From Schistosoma mansoni (Eukaryota; Platyhelminthes; Trematoda; Strigeidida; Schistosomatidae): 64,000 bases of DNA. A program made the position numbers and the translations under genes. Positions 1 through 10,299 of the stretch are shown here, in pieces. The notes beneath the pieces were generated by a model. That model worked only from the letters and a program-made list of their open reading frames with translations. It did not search any database and was not told where the DNA came from. Positions within the stretch are counted from its first letter, which is position 1. Each line of letters opens with the position of its first letter. The DNA is taken from positions 52,961,120 through 53,025,119 of the forward strand of contig NC_031502.1 in assembly GCF_000237925.1 (NCBI RefSeq), given 5' to 3'.

Positions 1-29
1 GCTTCATTTAATTCTTGACTGCTATCTGT

Positions 30-690
30 TACTCAGTCACAACGTAGAACTTCATACGTACGTACATCAGTTCAATTTGCCGTACTAAATTAACACAGAG
101 ATGAAGTTGTCGATTCAAGCAAGTAGTAAGAGTATAAGCAGTAATCACAAAGATTAGGGTTTGAAGATGTTGTCAGTGACTTCATGGATTTGTGTCACGT
201 TTTAGTCTGGTCGCCCCTAGCTTTCTTCCAACCTACTCCTGCACCACAAAGCATTGCACGTCGGGGAAGTCGATGGTTGGGCATACGTAACACGTGTCCC
301 AGCCATCTCAACGGATAAAGCTTAACTAATTCATCAATCTATTTGCCATCCTTACCTAGTACCCGTTTCCTAACAACTGCATTACTTACCCGGTGGTCCC
401 AGGATATACGAGCAATGCTTCGAAGACACCTATGATCGAGTATTAACAGCCTACGAATATCCTCTACTCTTATCGGCCATGTTTCACTGCCATAAAGTAG
501 GACGGACCGAACTGCTTCACAGTAAACCCATCCTTTGGTTGTTAGACGGATATCTCGCCTACGCCATAAATGACGTAAAGTTGGTGAAAGCTAGACGAGC
601 CTTCTGTATTCGTGCTGAGATTTAGTCACAAATCAGACCACAAGGGCTGATGAGACTCCCAAGATAAGTGATACGGTCGAAACGCCCAGT
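30..690 (-). pseudogene. LINE 3' end relic (reverse-transcriptase C-terminal region)
   Basis: The minus strand translates, with stops, into the region downstream of the RT of a non-LTR retrotransposon. Readable stretches are RITYLGSLISP, ARIQKARLAFTNLRHLWRRR, VRSVLLYGSETWP, DHRCLRSIARISWDHR and LRWLGHVLRMPNHRLPRRA. This order is typical of RTE-like and related LINE C-termini, which lie after the RT palm. In-frame stops (for example just after LICD) show it is dead. The 3' non-coding tail continues leftward to about position 30 and includes a short ACGT-rich run near 52-66. The same tail recurs at 26.87 kb and the same coding segment at 13.73 kb, so it is a repeat family. The exact clade is not determined. 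Confidence 0.75.
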
Positions 691-694
691 TAAT

Positions 695-1087
695 TCACTC
701 CCCAACCTTGAAATAACATTTTGTACTGCTATATGAATCTATACTGCCTTTTGAAATCGTGAATAAAGATGAATGCTCATTAAAAGCACCCAACTCGGTA
801 GGACTGAAATCACAAAGTTTAACATTTATTGCAGAGAAATGAACAGTAGTACTACAAACTGCCCGAATGTGTCCAGTTTTACCACATTTAAAGCATTTAG
901 TATCACGAAATATACATGAATTAAATGAGTGAAATTTTTTACAGTACAAACATTTACCAAAATTGTGCTCATCTTCTTGGCCTGCTTCGCAATTTCTCAA
1001 CGAACTGTCATCTTCATAATCTTGTGTACGCATCGGATTGGGATGACGTATTATTGTAGTGGGATTTAATATGTCCGAACGAATCAT
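695..1087 (-). pseudogene. LTR-retrotransposon gag fragment with two zinc knuckles
   Basis: This 130-residue open frame carries two adjacent zinc-knuckle motifs, CLYCKKFHSFNSC (C-x2-C-x3-H-x4-C) and CFKCGKTGHIRAVC (C-x2-C-x4-H-x4-C). This is the layout of a retrotransposon gag nucleocapsid, which packages the element RNA. The frame is short for a gag. The N-terminal capsid part is missing and no protease or RT follows, because LINE sequence begins immediately to the left. The start codon is arbitrary. It is a fragment and not a host gene. Whether it came from a gypsy or a BEL element cannot be said from this piece. Confidence 0.6.
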
Positions 1088-1099
1088 TTTATGAAATTA

Positions 1100-1400
1100 C
1101 CCTCCCTTACCGTGTAGATGGCGCTGAGTCTTGATGGACTATGATCACCACTACAATGAGATTATGCGCCCAAAAACGACTTGGTTCCCTCGATAACTCG
1201 CAAACCAGAAGACTGTAATTAGTCCAGATAAAGTATATTTATTGGCGATCTCGCGGTATCGAAAGAATACCGAGGCGTGCCAAAGATTACAGGCAATAAG
1301 GTCAGAGCGTAAGAAAGTTCGAACCAAACAAGGCGGAAGATCGAACGAAAAGTCACTTTGATACAATTAAACAACGAGTAAGATAAAACAAACACTGGTA
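1100..1400 (-). repeat. possible 5' leader or LTR of the gag fragment
   Basis: This stretch lies directly upstream, on the minus strand, of the gag fragment. It is less AT-rich than its surroundings and contains a minus-strand AATAAA (plus 1236-1241), as LTR R regions often do. No second copy is present in the window, so LTR ends cannot be drawn. Confidence 0.25.
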
Positions 1401-4400
1401 CAATTGGTCATAATAATAACTGTTTCCATTATTCCAATCGTGTCCTCGTCAAGAAATGCAGTTTACTACAACCGTATTCGGAATTAGTACACTTTACATG
1501 GTCTAGTGGTAGTTCCTTGAGAGTTGTGTAGGAATAGTGAAATTGGGTTATCTGGGAATGACAAAGTTTTTAATAACCTGTGAGCTTCTTTTCCGATGAA
1601 TGTAAGAGAATGATTCACAATAATAACATCCCCAACATATTCCTTGATCATAGTCTAGATTTCGAACCTTTCCAATATAATGCCAAAAGCATCGAAATTC
1701 GAAATTATGTTCAACTGCCCTATTACAGGCTCCATTACGATGTCAATGTGATGATTAGAAGTATTTGTAGAATTTAGAAGAACTTGGAGTTAAATTGAAA
1801 TAAAGAAGGAAAAATAAAGGAAGGGAAACGGAAATATGTAGATTATTTAATAAGCGTGTTTGTGAATACGGAATAAGAATAGGTGGTAATATTTATGTTA
1901 CCAAATGAATTAAACAATCAATTAATAAGAAAATTATGTTTCTGATGAGGTAGCGCTCAAAATATTGTATATTAAGCAATTTCTTTACATCTGATTTCAG
2001 CAAGTGACTGGACGGGAGGACATTCACTGCTCCATCTGTTTTAGAGAATCATTAACGATGGAGTTTCGGATGACTTTGCTGTTTGGTGTCATCCCATTAG
2101 GTGAGCCTTGTGAACATTAGTGGCTGAGTTATGAGGATATTGGGCTTCTCGTTTCAGTATCTTTCGAGCAAAATTTCTTTTTATTCCTGCAGACAGAAAA
2201 GGCCGAGGCCATCTTCAAAACCCGTGATTACAAGAGAATCATGGAAAGCCGTGACCATTTTTCTAAGGATCTCTGGTACGCTGAGGTTGGAGTTCTTTCA
2301 GTTTGATAATTGGATTGCGATACAGATTACACTGTCACAGGTAAGACAATCAGAAGTAGTCAAATGAGAAGGACACTCGATGGCAGTGAGAAGTGACCTA
2401 AAGGACAAGTAAATTTTATCGTCTAAGAGATGGATCAATTTCCTAAGGATTAGAGCGGTATATATATGAATGATTGTTTGTGCGTTTTATTCGGTGTTCT
2501 CGCTCAAGTAATCAGTTAGGGGGTTAGCGCGTAGCATACCGTGTATCAGTATTCAATTTCTGACACTGACTGTCACATGAGCGTCCATCCTATTTGCTGG
2601 TCATTTGATTATAGGTGTTGAGAGCACAGTCAATTTATTTGTTGGTTTCATTTCAAGACCTGGGCTGTTCAGTTTCGACGGCGATATTCGATCCCCTACA
2701 CCCCTGTTGACATTGGGTCCATTCGCCTAAGGCATATGTTTCAGGGACCACAGTTGCTTTGGGAGAGTCAGTTGGCAGACACGAGTTTAGTGAGAGTCTA
2801 TTGCCGTCAATTTTTATGGCGGTTTTAGGTTGCAATATATCCCCACTAGTGTCAGTGCCTGTTCCATCAATATTGATGCTGTCTAAGACCCTTGTGTGGG
2901 ATCTCAGTAAAAGAGCTTACTGAAGAACGTAACATTACGCACAGTTACTAGTGATATATCAAAAAGAGTTAACACTACAACATAAGTGTCAGTTTGTGAG
3001 TAAAGCAAAATGGCAATTAATAAAACTTACAACAGAAAAGTGTAACAAATAACAGAATGATAAGAGTTGTTATAAAATTAACGTTACTTGTAAGCTGCTT
3101 CTGAGGTGACAACCACAAGAGTTCGCTTGGTTAACGAAGTCTCCTATTCACATGGTGGCACCAATGGCGTAATGATAAAGATTAAATCCAATAGTATTAT
3201 TGAATAATAATCCGTACCAAATCCCCAACGTAGTGCAGAAAAGCCTATAGGGATTTTATTACACTATTATGATCTTCAGTCAGAACCAGTAGTCAATAAA
3301 GCAGAAGAACAGACGATGGAGTTAGTGTTTATTCTTAATGATCGCGGTGATATGTGTATATTAGTACAAACCAACAATTATATCCGTCTTTTCCTACTGA
3401 TACGGAAAAACTATAGATATTGAATACAAATGTGAATACATATAATGTGTGACAAATAAGAAGATAATTGTGACCTTTATTTTTTCGTTGCAAAAACCAT
3501 TGAATACGCTGTCACTATACCCTCTTCTTTACCTTACTGTGAGTCTTCGTTTGTTTTTCGGTTTCAGGACTGTCTTGTCTCTGGGTTGCTAACAATTATT
3601 TCCTCAGGCCTTTCAGTAGAATTGTAAAGTGCTCAGCGAATCCTCAACATTCTTGTTATACGTGCCACGTGTCCACTTGCGACCTAGCTTACTTAGTCTG
3701 TTGTAAACAGTTATTGTTAATACTTCGTGAAACCAATCATTGCATTTTGTCACTCTGCATACTACAGGTGACAGCAAAACTTCATCCAGGTAGCTTACAT
3801 GTGCTCTTAGTGACCATAGTAAAATATAAGTTGTTGAATAAGTCCTAGCAAAGGTTCACGACCGTGACAAAAAATATTCAAAACGGATAAGAACGTGTAG
3901 TATAAAAAGTCAAGATATACTAAAACTAGAAGTTCTTTGGTGAGTTTCGAATTTTTAGACTTTGTTGAGTAACTTAAATCTTAAGGTTGTCGAGATATAT
4001 TTTTGATTTTTGAAGTATTGATTTCAAAATTAGATGACAAAGTCTTTCTTCTCATCTTTTCAGATTTAGAAATAACCGAATGTAAGTTGTAAATTTAACC
4101 GGTGCTTGAGAAAATGTACAAGTTCGTCAGTGGCCTTTTCTAAATGGATATTCTCTTAAGTGTGATTTGGTGTATATATTTATTCACAACTTGTTATGGT
4201 AAAGGAAATTATCAGTGATGTGATACTACAGAATTACTTCATTCTAATCGTTCTGTACTGAACAGTTTGCAAGTTTATCTCTCCCAACAGAGCTGAATAG
4301 GGTTTATTTTTTTCCAGCACCATTTTGTTCTCTCTTCTTTGAAAACTTTCCTATAAAGTAATATCTTGCTTGATTTGAGAAGATAACGATTCCACGAATA

Positions 4401-4480
4401 CTCAGCACTTGATAACGATGTTCCTCATAACACTCTTATAATGTAAAATACCAAATCCTCTTAGGCCAGAAATTGAAGAT
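1400..4480. other. no recognisable gene
   Basis: AT-rich sequence with only short open frames and no protein family I can name. Around 2640-2930 a modestly GC-richer patch has short frames on both strands, but no motif supports a coding call. It may be old repeat debris. Confidence 0.4.
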
Positions 4481-4489
4481 TTAAGAGTT

Positions 4490-4715
4490 CAGAAATACGT
4501 TCTTAAGGTATTAAATATGTCGAAAAGTGCTTCATCTAAGCTGGCTAGTTATTGCGAGAGATGTGTAGTAAAGCTTACACAATACTAATCTGGTGTGGAT
4601 GCATGACCGAGAACCCTCAGATGGAGTGTTCCCAGTAAAACAAATGAGGTCAGCATCAACATGGAAAGCCTAAAGAACCATTTATTTTGGGGGTTTTTGT
4701 AAACACAGAGACGGT
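4490..4715 (-). repeat. decayed solo LTR, same family as the gypsy LTR at 61.55 kb
   Basis: The segment aligns by eye with plus-strand 61650-61848. It shares the landmarks tctggtgtggatgcatgacc and aaatgaggtcagcatc and an end of the form ttttgggg...gtaaacaca. It is clearly more diverged than the 57.3-kb copy. No internal gypsy sequence lies beside it, so it is best read as an old solo LTR. Confidence 0.55.
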
Positions 4716-4719
4716 GACG

Positions 4720-6060
4720 CTGGAGTCTTTCCACATGACATCTTAAATGAGCTATGAAAACAGTTTTACATAGTTCCAGGGTTCAAACACTGAGAGGTTT
4801 CTTTTCTGCAGTGGAAAATGCAATGCTGAAGTCTCTCGGAAAGCATGATGTGAGTAGGGTATCTCTGCTGTTCACCTATAGCATTCCAAATCTATTGCCA
4901 TCGAGGTAAATGAAGCTTTCGGTCGTTCATTCGTCTGTCCTGTGAGTAGTGGTACATAAATTCTTAAAATTAATAGCTCTGTAAGTTTTCAACTTTTATG
5001 TTGACCTTATTAGTATAATTGAGCGCACCCATAGTTTAGGACACTCAGTCAAGCATCAACACCGGATGATGTTTAGCCAGCTTAAATTCCACACATTACG
5101 ATACATCGACTTATATCTCAGATATACTTTCGTGGCCATTTATTCAAGGTCTCTGGTTTCTTTGCTTCTTAAGTCATTTCACAAGGAGACTTTGCAGACA
5201 GTACTTTTGTCAAATTATGCGTAACGATTAACCTCTTCATGCACGTATTCTCTTGGATGTCAAAATATCATCATTAATAGAGCGCCTATATCTTCCAGTA
5301 GCGCTGTAGAAGAAGTATGATATGGCCATCATGTCAGAGTAGATCGCGTCATATAATCGTTTGTGGTGTGGCAAAGACGTAAGAATAAACATTTCAAGTT
5401 GTCACAGCACTCTGGATAAACCTTAGTAGACTAAATGTATTTACATTCACTTTGCCTCCACTGGTTAATTTACTGATCAACTCTTAACAAAAATTTCATT
5501 CCCTGGTCCGAGGGGATACACGACGTTTGTTACGGGCAGCACATTAGTGCGTATGCTAGATTTTATCAAGTGTCTGAAGTCCTTAGATAGTCTGGAGAGA
5601 AAAGATCATGGACTTCGTAAACTTCCGACGTTAACATTCCTGACAGTTCATACTATTATTTGTAAGGATGAACTTTTCAGATTTGAAGAGCTTCAGGAAG
5701 TCTGATAGAGTATTCCTATCAGAAAGCATACTCAATTATTTTTATGCTACTGAATAAGAAACCTTATTATTTTATTCTAAGGTATCAGATTTTCTATATT
5801 TTTTCGAGAGGATATGAAAGTACAACCTCTCCATCTACAATGTCTGAGCTACTAAAATAAAACAACCGAAAATAGTGAAACAGCTTTTCTTAATTTTTGA
5901 TTTTACAAAAAATAAGGGGAAGCAGAACCAAGTCATTAAATCGTGAGTGGTTAAAATGTATCGTTAAATGTTAATAGGAACTTTTAAATTATTGAAGTAA
6001 CTTGTCATACATCTTTTTAGTCATAATCAGTTATAAGAAAAAGCTATTTTATTTTACCTT
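4720..6060. other. no recognisable gene
   Basis: AT-rich sequence without a supportable open frame or a repeat copy matched elsewhere in the window. Confidence 0.4.
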
Positions 6061-6065
6061 TATAA

Positions 6066-6775
6066 CGTTCGCACTCAACAACTATGTACATTTTGAAAGC
6101 GTAACAAGAGAACAAAGATTATCAGAAATATGTGATACATTAGAGCAATACATTTCGAACAATCTGATCACACATATACTTGTTAAAAACATTTATACAT
6201 AAAAAGAAAGCGTCAACTAAACAAATTGAAGGTAAGGGGAGACAATGATAATAAAGAAAATAATGCGAAAACAATTTGAAACCTAATCATTCTGGATAAT
6301 AAGCTAATGTTAACAGGGTAGGTGTAAGGTGAGAAAAAACTGTTTTTGAATACACAAAGGGGGTTAGAATTTTCGTATAGCTAAGGCTACAATGAATTTT
6401 AGTATACACCCTTTTAAACTTTTATACAACACCACAAAAGCCGAGTTAAGATAAATCTTATGGCCTGTTTCTGTAATGTTTGACAATAGAGGATGATGGA
6501 TGTTTATCCTCTATTGGATCATTTGATTTGATATGTTTCTTCAACCATTTAGGTACATGGTTGGACATCTTAATTTTGAGATCACGACTACTCCTCCCTA
6601 TGTATGTGTGACCATATATACACACAATCAAATTGGTAAACACACTGGGATGTGACGCAATCATTTTCATGTCTTCTAAGTTTTTAATGAAGCATAGACC
6701 TTGTTCAAAATATATTGCGTTAATACATATCACATAGTTCTGAAAATTTTCGTTTTCTTATTACACTATTGAAAT
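6066..6775 (-). mobile_element. Penelope-like element 3' fragment with inverted termini
   Basis: The minus strand encodes the end of a Penelope-like GIY-YIG endonuclease (separate entry), followed by a 3' untranslated part and a terminal segment. The terminal segment (about 6090-6200, with gattatcagaaatatgtgat) is repeated in inverted orientation at the other edge, about 6695-6770. The piece is therefore bracketed by inverted copies of one terminus. The 16.1-16.7 kb copy has the same organisation. Penelope-like elements often carry LTR-like terminal repeats in direct or inverted arrangement. The RT is absent here. Confidence 0.7.
6365..6733 (-). pseudogene. Penelope GIY-YIG endonuclease domain, frameshifted
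   Basis: The open frame reads CIYGHTYIGRSSRDL, then SNHVPKWLKKH, then PSSSIVKH. This matches the GIY-YIG-type endonuclease that follows the RT in Penelope-like elements, where a Y-x-G-R-(S/T) core is followed by HVPxWL and a SxI.KH segment. Near plus 6470 the frame shifts by one base. In the next frame the downstream C-terminal part continues (ETGHKIYLNSAFVVLYK and then ALAIRKF), interrupted by a stop. Many first residues come from the terminal repeat, so the true upstream RT-linker is lost. The copy is non-functional. Confidence 0.75.
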
Positions 6776-6779
6776 TAAG

Positions 6780-7320
6780 TAAATTTTATCATATGCACTC
6801 AAAACTAGAATATTTCCAATCGATCAAGTGTTTATCAAACAAATTCATTCATTTATTGTTATTGCGGTAATTTGATATGAAATTTGTTTTCAGTCAGATA
6901 CAAATACCGATATCTTTATTACAGGGGACATATGAGAAATAATAGTAGTGTATAGGATAAAGTAAATTTAGTAAGCATATGAATGATTTTTATGTCAATC
7001 ATAATTTAATAAAAAACATAATGTTCTTATTTATTGGTTATTTGACTACTATCCACCCAAATTGCATAAAAGTATTTGTACAAATACACATATACTTATT
7101 CTATTAGTCAATCTGATTTACTATTAGTATAACCATGTTTTGCCCCATGTAAGATATTTAGAATAATCAATTAAAATAGATCTCATAATACCCCTATTCT
7201 TCTTGTTCTTCTCCCTTTCTTTTAGTACATACTTGCTTACCTGTTTGTAATTGAATAATATATATGATTTACATTTTTAGAAAACTTGATCTTTTTTTTT
7301 TCTTTTCATGTTGAATAATC
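6780..7320 (+). promoter_or_regulatory. upstream region of the calbindin-like gene
   Basis: Very AT-rich sequence with no open frame. Just before the ATG are a long T-tract (about 7291-7300) and a tttttag at about 7275-7281 that could be the acceptor of a 5'-UTR intron or a trans-splice site. No TATA box or other element can be defended. Confidence 0.25.
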
Positions 7321-8247
7321 ATGTCGGATATAACTGGAAAACAAAATGTTGAAAATTTTCTATCAAAATTTCGTGATCCACAAACACATCGTTTTCATTC
7401 AGTTACTGCATTAGATTTTCTTAAATGTTGGCAACATTATGATACAGATGGAAATGGTTATTTAGAAGGTGAAGAATTAAATGGTTTCCTAAGAGAATTT
7501 ATCACTAGTGTAATACCTGATGAAATTGGTAGTGAAATAATATCAGAAACAGCAATGCAACAATTAATGACAGAAGTTATGGATGCATATGATGAAAATA
7601 ATGATGGACGTATTGATATTAATGAATTATGTCAAATATTACCAACTGAAGAAACATTTTTAGCATTATTTCAAATAGATACACCATTATCATCTAGTGT
7701 AGAATTTATGCGTGTATGGAAACAATTTGATACAGATTTAAGTGGTTCAATTGATTCAAATGAATTAAAACAATTTTTAAAACATTTAATTGTTATATCC
7801 AAAGTTGAATTGTCTGATGAGAAATTAAATGAATATGCCGAAACATTAATTCGTTTATTTGATCGTAATGGTGATGGTAAATTACAATTAAGTGAAATGG
7901 CTAGATTATTAAAAGTAAAAGAGAATTATCTTATTAAACCATTATTTAATAATAATAATCATTGTTTAGATGATAGAACCATTGATAGAATATTTCGTAA
8001 ATATGATACTGATAATAATGGTGTATTAGAAAATGAAGAATTAATGGGTTTTTTAAAAGATTTATTAGAAGCTAATGGTGAAGAAGTTAATGAAGAAGGT
8101 TTAAAAATTATGAAAGAAGGTATATTAAAACAATGGGATATTAATAATGATGGTAAAATTGGTCGTCAAGAAATTAATGATTTAATATTACAAACAATTC
8201 ATATATTACAAGAAAAAGAACATTTAAAAAAAGTCAATAATTTATAA
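7321..8247 (+). CDS. calbindin/calretinin-like protein with six EF-hands
   Basis: The 308-residue protein is a hexa-EF-hand calcium-binding protein of the calbindin-D28k, calretinin and secretagogin group. These are cytosolic calcium buffers and sensors, often neuronal. Six canonical 12-residue loops are visible: DTDGNGYLEGEE (41-52), DENNDGRIDINE (91-102), DTDLSGSIDSNE (137-148), DRNGDGKLQLSE (181-192), DTDNNGVLENEE (229-240) and DINNDGKIGRQE (273-284). All have Asp at position 1, Gly at 6 and Glu at 12, so all six should bind calcium. In vertebrate members one or two loops are degenerate. Length matches the family. There is no signal peptide or membrane segment. The whole frame is uninterrupted, so the coding region lacks introns, unlike most animal calbindin genes. 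The first ATG follows a T-rich leader and precedes a compact open frame. Confidence 0.93.
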   Translation: MSDITGKQNVENFLSKFRDPQTHRFHSVTALDFLKCWQHYDTDGNGYLEGEELNGFLREFITSVIPDEIGSEIISETAMQQLMTEVMDAYDENNDGRIDINELCQILPTEETFLALFQIDTPLSSSVEFMRVWKQFDTDLSGSIDSNELKQFLKHLIVISKVELSDEKLNEYAETLIRLFDRNGDGKLQLSEMARLLKVKENYLIKPLFNNNNHCLDDRTIDRIFRKYDTDNNGVLENEELMGFLKDLLEANGEEVNEEGLKIMKEGILKQWDINNDGKIGRQEINDLILQTIHILQEKEHLKKVNNL

Positions 8248-8582
8248 AATCAACTAATGAACTGTTGTTTTAATGTTTATTTGTTTTTCTTCTTTTAAAC
8301 AACAACTTTACTTTCTATTTATATTAATAATAATAATAATAATAATCTATTAATACAGTTTTATTTGAAATGAGAAAAAAAAGAAAAAAGAAAAAAAGAA
8401 AAAAACGAAAAAAGAAAATCACAATACAATAATTCATCCAATCAAATAATTATCTTTTATTTATTTTGACCATTTTTTTTTCTTTTACGAATAGAATGTA
8501 ATTCTTAATAAATGAACTTTGTTATTTATGTTTTCTTTCTATCTCTATATATATAAATTTTTTTTTTCTATTCAGTTCATGT
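8248..8582 (+). other. 3' UTR of calbindin-like gene, with low-complexity tracts
   Basis: After the stop come an ATA/ATT microsatellite (about 8325-8347), an A/G-only purine tract (about 8371-8417) and T-runs. A plausible polyadenylation signal AATAAA lies at 8507-8512. Confidence 0.5.
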
Positions 8583-8860
8583 CCTTTCTTGTGCAGCCTG
8601 TTACCCCTCGTGGAGGAGCATAGACCACCCACCAGCATTCACCATCCAACTCTTTCCTGGGCAAAATCTACTGTCCCCAGGGAGGATCGAACTCCTGACT
8701 GCTGGTTTACAAGACCAGTGCTTTGACCACTGAGCTATGGAAGTCGAAGAGGTCATCCGAAAGTAGTGGATGTGTCATGCCTTCAGGAGAGTGGGCATCA
8801 CATGCCCTACCCGACCTTGTGCAGGGGACTGCCAGTCATCTCTCCTTTTCTGATGCACCG
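8583..8860 (-). repeat. tRNA-like SINE sharing the 3' tail of an RTE/SR2-like LINE
   Basis: On the minus strand a leader of about 110 bp precedes a tRNA-like block (8672-8745). This is followed by about 90 bp matching the 3' end of the RTE copies at 10.2, 38.2 and 38.9 kb. Shared landmarks are gttggatggtgaatgctgg, ggtctatgctcctccacg and aggggtaacaggc. A tRNA-derived body joined to a LINE tail is the usual structure of a SINE mobilised by that LINE. The tail ends without the taag repeats seen at the LINE copies. Confidence 0.6.
8672..8745 (-). ncRNA. tRNA-Thr(UGU)-like sequence, SINE body or tRNA pseudogene
   Basis: The minus strand shows TAGCTCAGTGGTC (A-box-like D arm). A perfect 5-bp anticodon stem CTGGT/ACCAG closes the loop CTTGTAA, with anticodon TGT at plus 8709-8711. 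The B-box-like T arm is GTTCGATCC. The acceptor stem pairs poorly (about three Watson-Crick and two wobble pairs of seven) and the T stem has one mismatch. This argues for a tRNA-derived SINE head and against a working tRNA gene. Confidence 0.5.
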
Positions 8861-8945
8861 TTATTATTCCTATTCAATTCATATCAAAGATTTATTCTGT
8901 GTTGAATAAGTTCATGGAATATTGAATTCTTGATATTCAGTAAAA

Positions 8946-9112
8946 TATGTAAGCGAACAATAATATTGTTTTTGATTAGATCCTTATCAGGCTTTATTCT
9001 AATATACAGTAATAATAACATTTCGTATATGCATATAAATATTATTGTATATTAGAGTAAAGCCTTATTGAGGATCTAATCGAAAACAATATTATTGTTT
9101 GCTTATGTATGT
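8946..9112. repeat. MITE-like palindrome
   Basis: The arms (about 8946-9024 and 9034-9112) are near-perfect reverse complements. Each has aacaataatattgttt, then attagatcc, then aggcttta, then ctaatataca. A half-copy of one arm lies at 37326-37395, which shows that it is a dispersed family. There is no coding capacity. Confidence 0.65.
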
Positions 9113-9114
9113 TG

Positions 9115-9450
9115 TTCTAAATCGTAATATGGGAATTTTTCAAAATTCAGCAAAATGTTAAATATAACTTAATTAAACTTGATAAAGTTATGAGATAATT
9201 CATTAATCAAATGATTATAAGCTATAGTCTTGATATACTTTTGTGATTTCCTGAAACTCATCAGTCTATTCAGTGAAACATAGATATAATGAAATTCAAG
9301 AACCTAATCATGTTGTTAAAAATTTATTATTATACCTAATAGGACCCTACTTCACAGATTACTTAAACTACTAATGAATCTTGAAAATAAACTTATATAT
9401 TGGGCTTTTTTGATAGATACTTTGTTTGTGAATGGAATGCCTTTCTAACC
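9115..9450. other. no recognisable feature
   Basis: AT-rich unique-looking sequence between the palindrome and the hammerhead SINE. Confidence 0.35.
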
Positions 9451-9454
9451 TTGT

Positions 9455-9745
9455 TGAATCAATAAGAGACTGACCAGTTGCAGTCCTAAGCATCAATGGG
9501 AAGATTCAAACAAACAATACTAATTGAATTCAAACTTCACCCCATTGCACAAGCAAGTGTCTATCAGGACTCAGTAGCTGAGTGGATAACGAGATGACGT
9601 TTGAAGCGAAAGGTACTGGGTTCAAGTCACAGAGTAAACATCAACTCTGAGATGCAGGTACATCCAGCTGACGAGTCCCAAATAGGACGAAACGCGCGCT
9701 CTGGATTCCAGTGCTAGCCACTATCCATCTTTGCTTATAATGCTT
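9455..9745 (+). repeat. Smalpha-like hammerhead SINE (alpha family)
   Basis: The tail of one unit (9455-9530, with gagactgaccagttgcagtc) is followed by the head of another. The A-box-like tagctgagtggataacg lies near 9574-9590 and the B-box-like ggttcaagtc at 9619-9628. The hammerhead follows (separate entry). This is the architecture of the published Schistosoma Smalpha retroposons. The tail-before-head order suggests a remnant of a tandem multimer. Confidence 0.8.
9657..9722 (+). ncRNA. hammerhead ribozyme, alpha type
   Basis: The catalytic core is present as CTGACGA (9668-9674; the middle base is the variable N7), then stem II gtcc...ggac with loop caaata (9675-9688), then GAAA (9689-9692). 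Stem I pairs atccag with ctggat. Stem III is the short acgc/gcg type. Next to the cleavage site one extra C makes cgcgcgctctgg where other copies have cgcgcgtc, so the cleavage triplet is altered and activity is doubtful. Confidence 0.75.
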
Positions 9746-9989
9746 GTTGAATCATGTTATTATTTTTAGCAAAAACTAAATAAAACTAAGAATGTTAGTT
9801 AAATGAAAAAAATATCTTTTAAAAATGAAGATTTAAAATGAATATAAGTGAAATCCAAGTACTTTCAATTATAAGGTCAAAAGGGTATAACTAGTATATA
9901 TTTTAACTAAAAATAAACTGAGACAAAGTATTTGACAAATAAAATCAACTTTTACTCATTATGTAAAATAAAACTACATATGAGATTTA

Positions 9990-10295
9990 TTTATAGAACA
10001 AACCAGATTTCAGTGGAGGAAGAAATCAGGAAGAAGCTCTGGAAGTGGATAGGACATACATTGAGGAAATCACCCAACTGTGTCACAAGACAAGCCCTCA
10101 CATTGAATCCTGTAGGCCAAAGAAGAAGAGGAAGACCAAAGAACACATTACGCCCAGAAATGGAGACAGAAATGAGAAGAATTAGCAAAAGTTGGATAGA
10201 ACTATGAAGAAAGGCACAGGACAGAGTGGGTTGGAGAATGCTGGTCAGCGGCCTATGCTCCATTGGGGGTAACAGGCGTAAGTAAGTAAATAAGT
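9990..10295 (+). pseudogene. RTE/SR2-like LINE 3' end
   Basis: The translation gives [32 protein letters not shown] and [12 protein letters not shown], the conserved C-terminal end of RTE-type LINE proteins in schistosomes. The non-coding 3' end runs through ggcctatgctcc and ends in gtaagtaagtaaataagta, the short tandem tail typical of RTE elements. It is strongly 5'-truncated, with all EN and RT domains missing. The same end lies at 37.46-38.28 and 38.78-38.93 kb. Confidence 0.8.
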
Positions 10296-10299
10296 ACAA

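Noticed and set aside
8672-8745. Functional tRNA-Thr(UGU) gene
   Set aside because: The anticodon arm is perfect but the acceptor stem pairs poorly, and the block is embedded in a SINE with a LINE tail.
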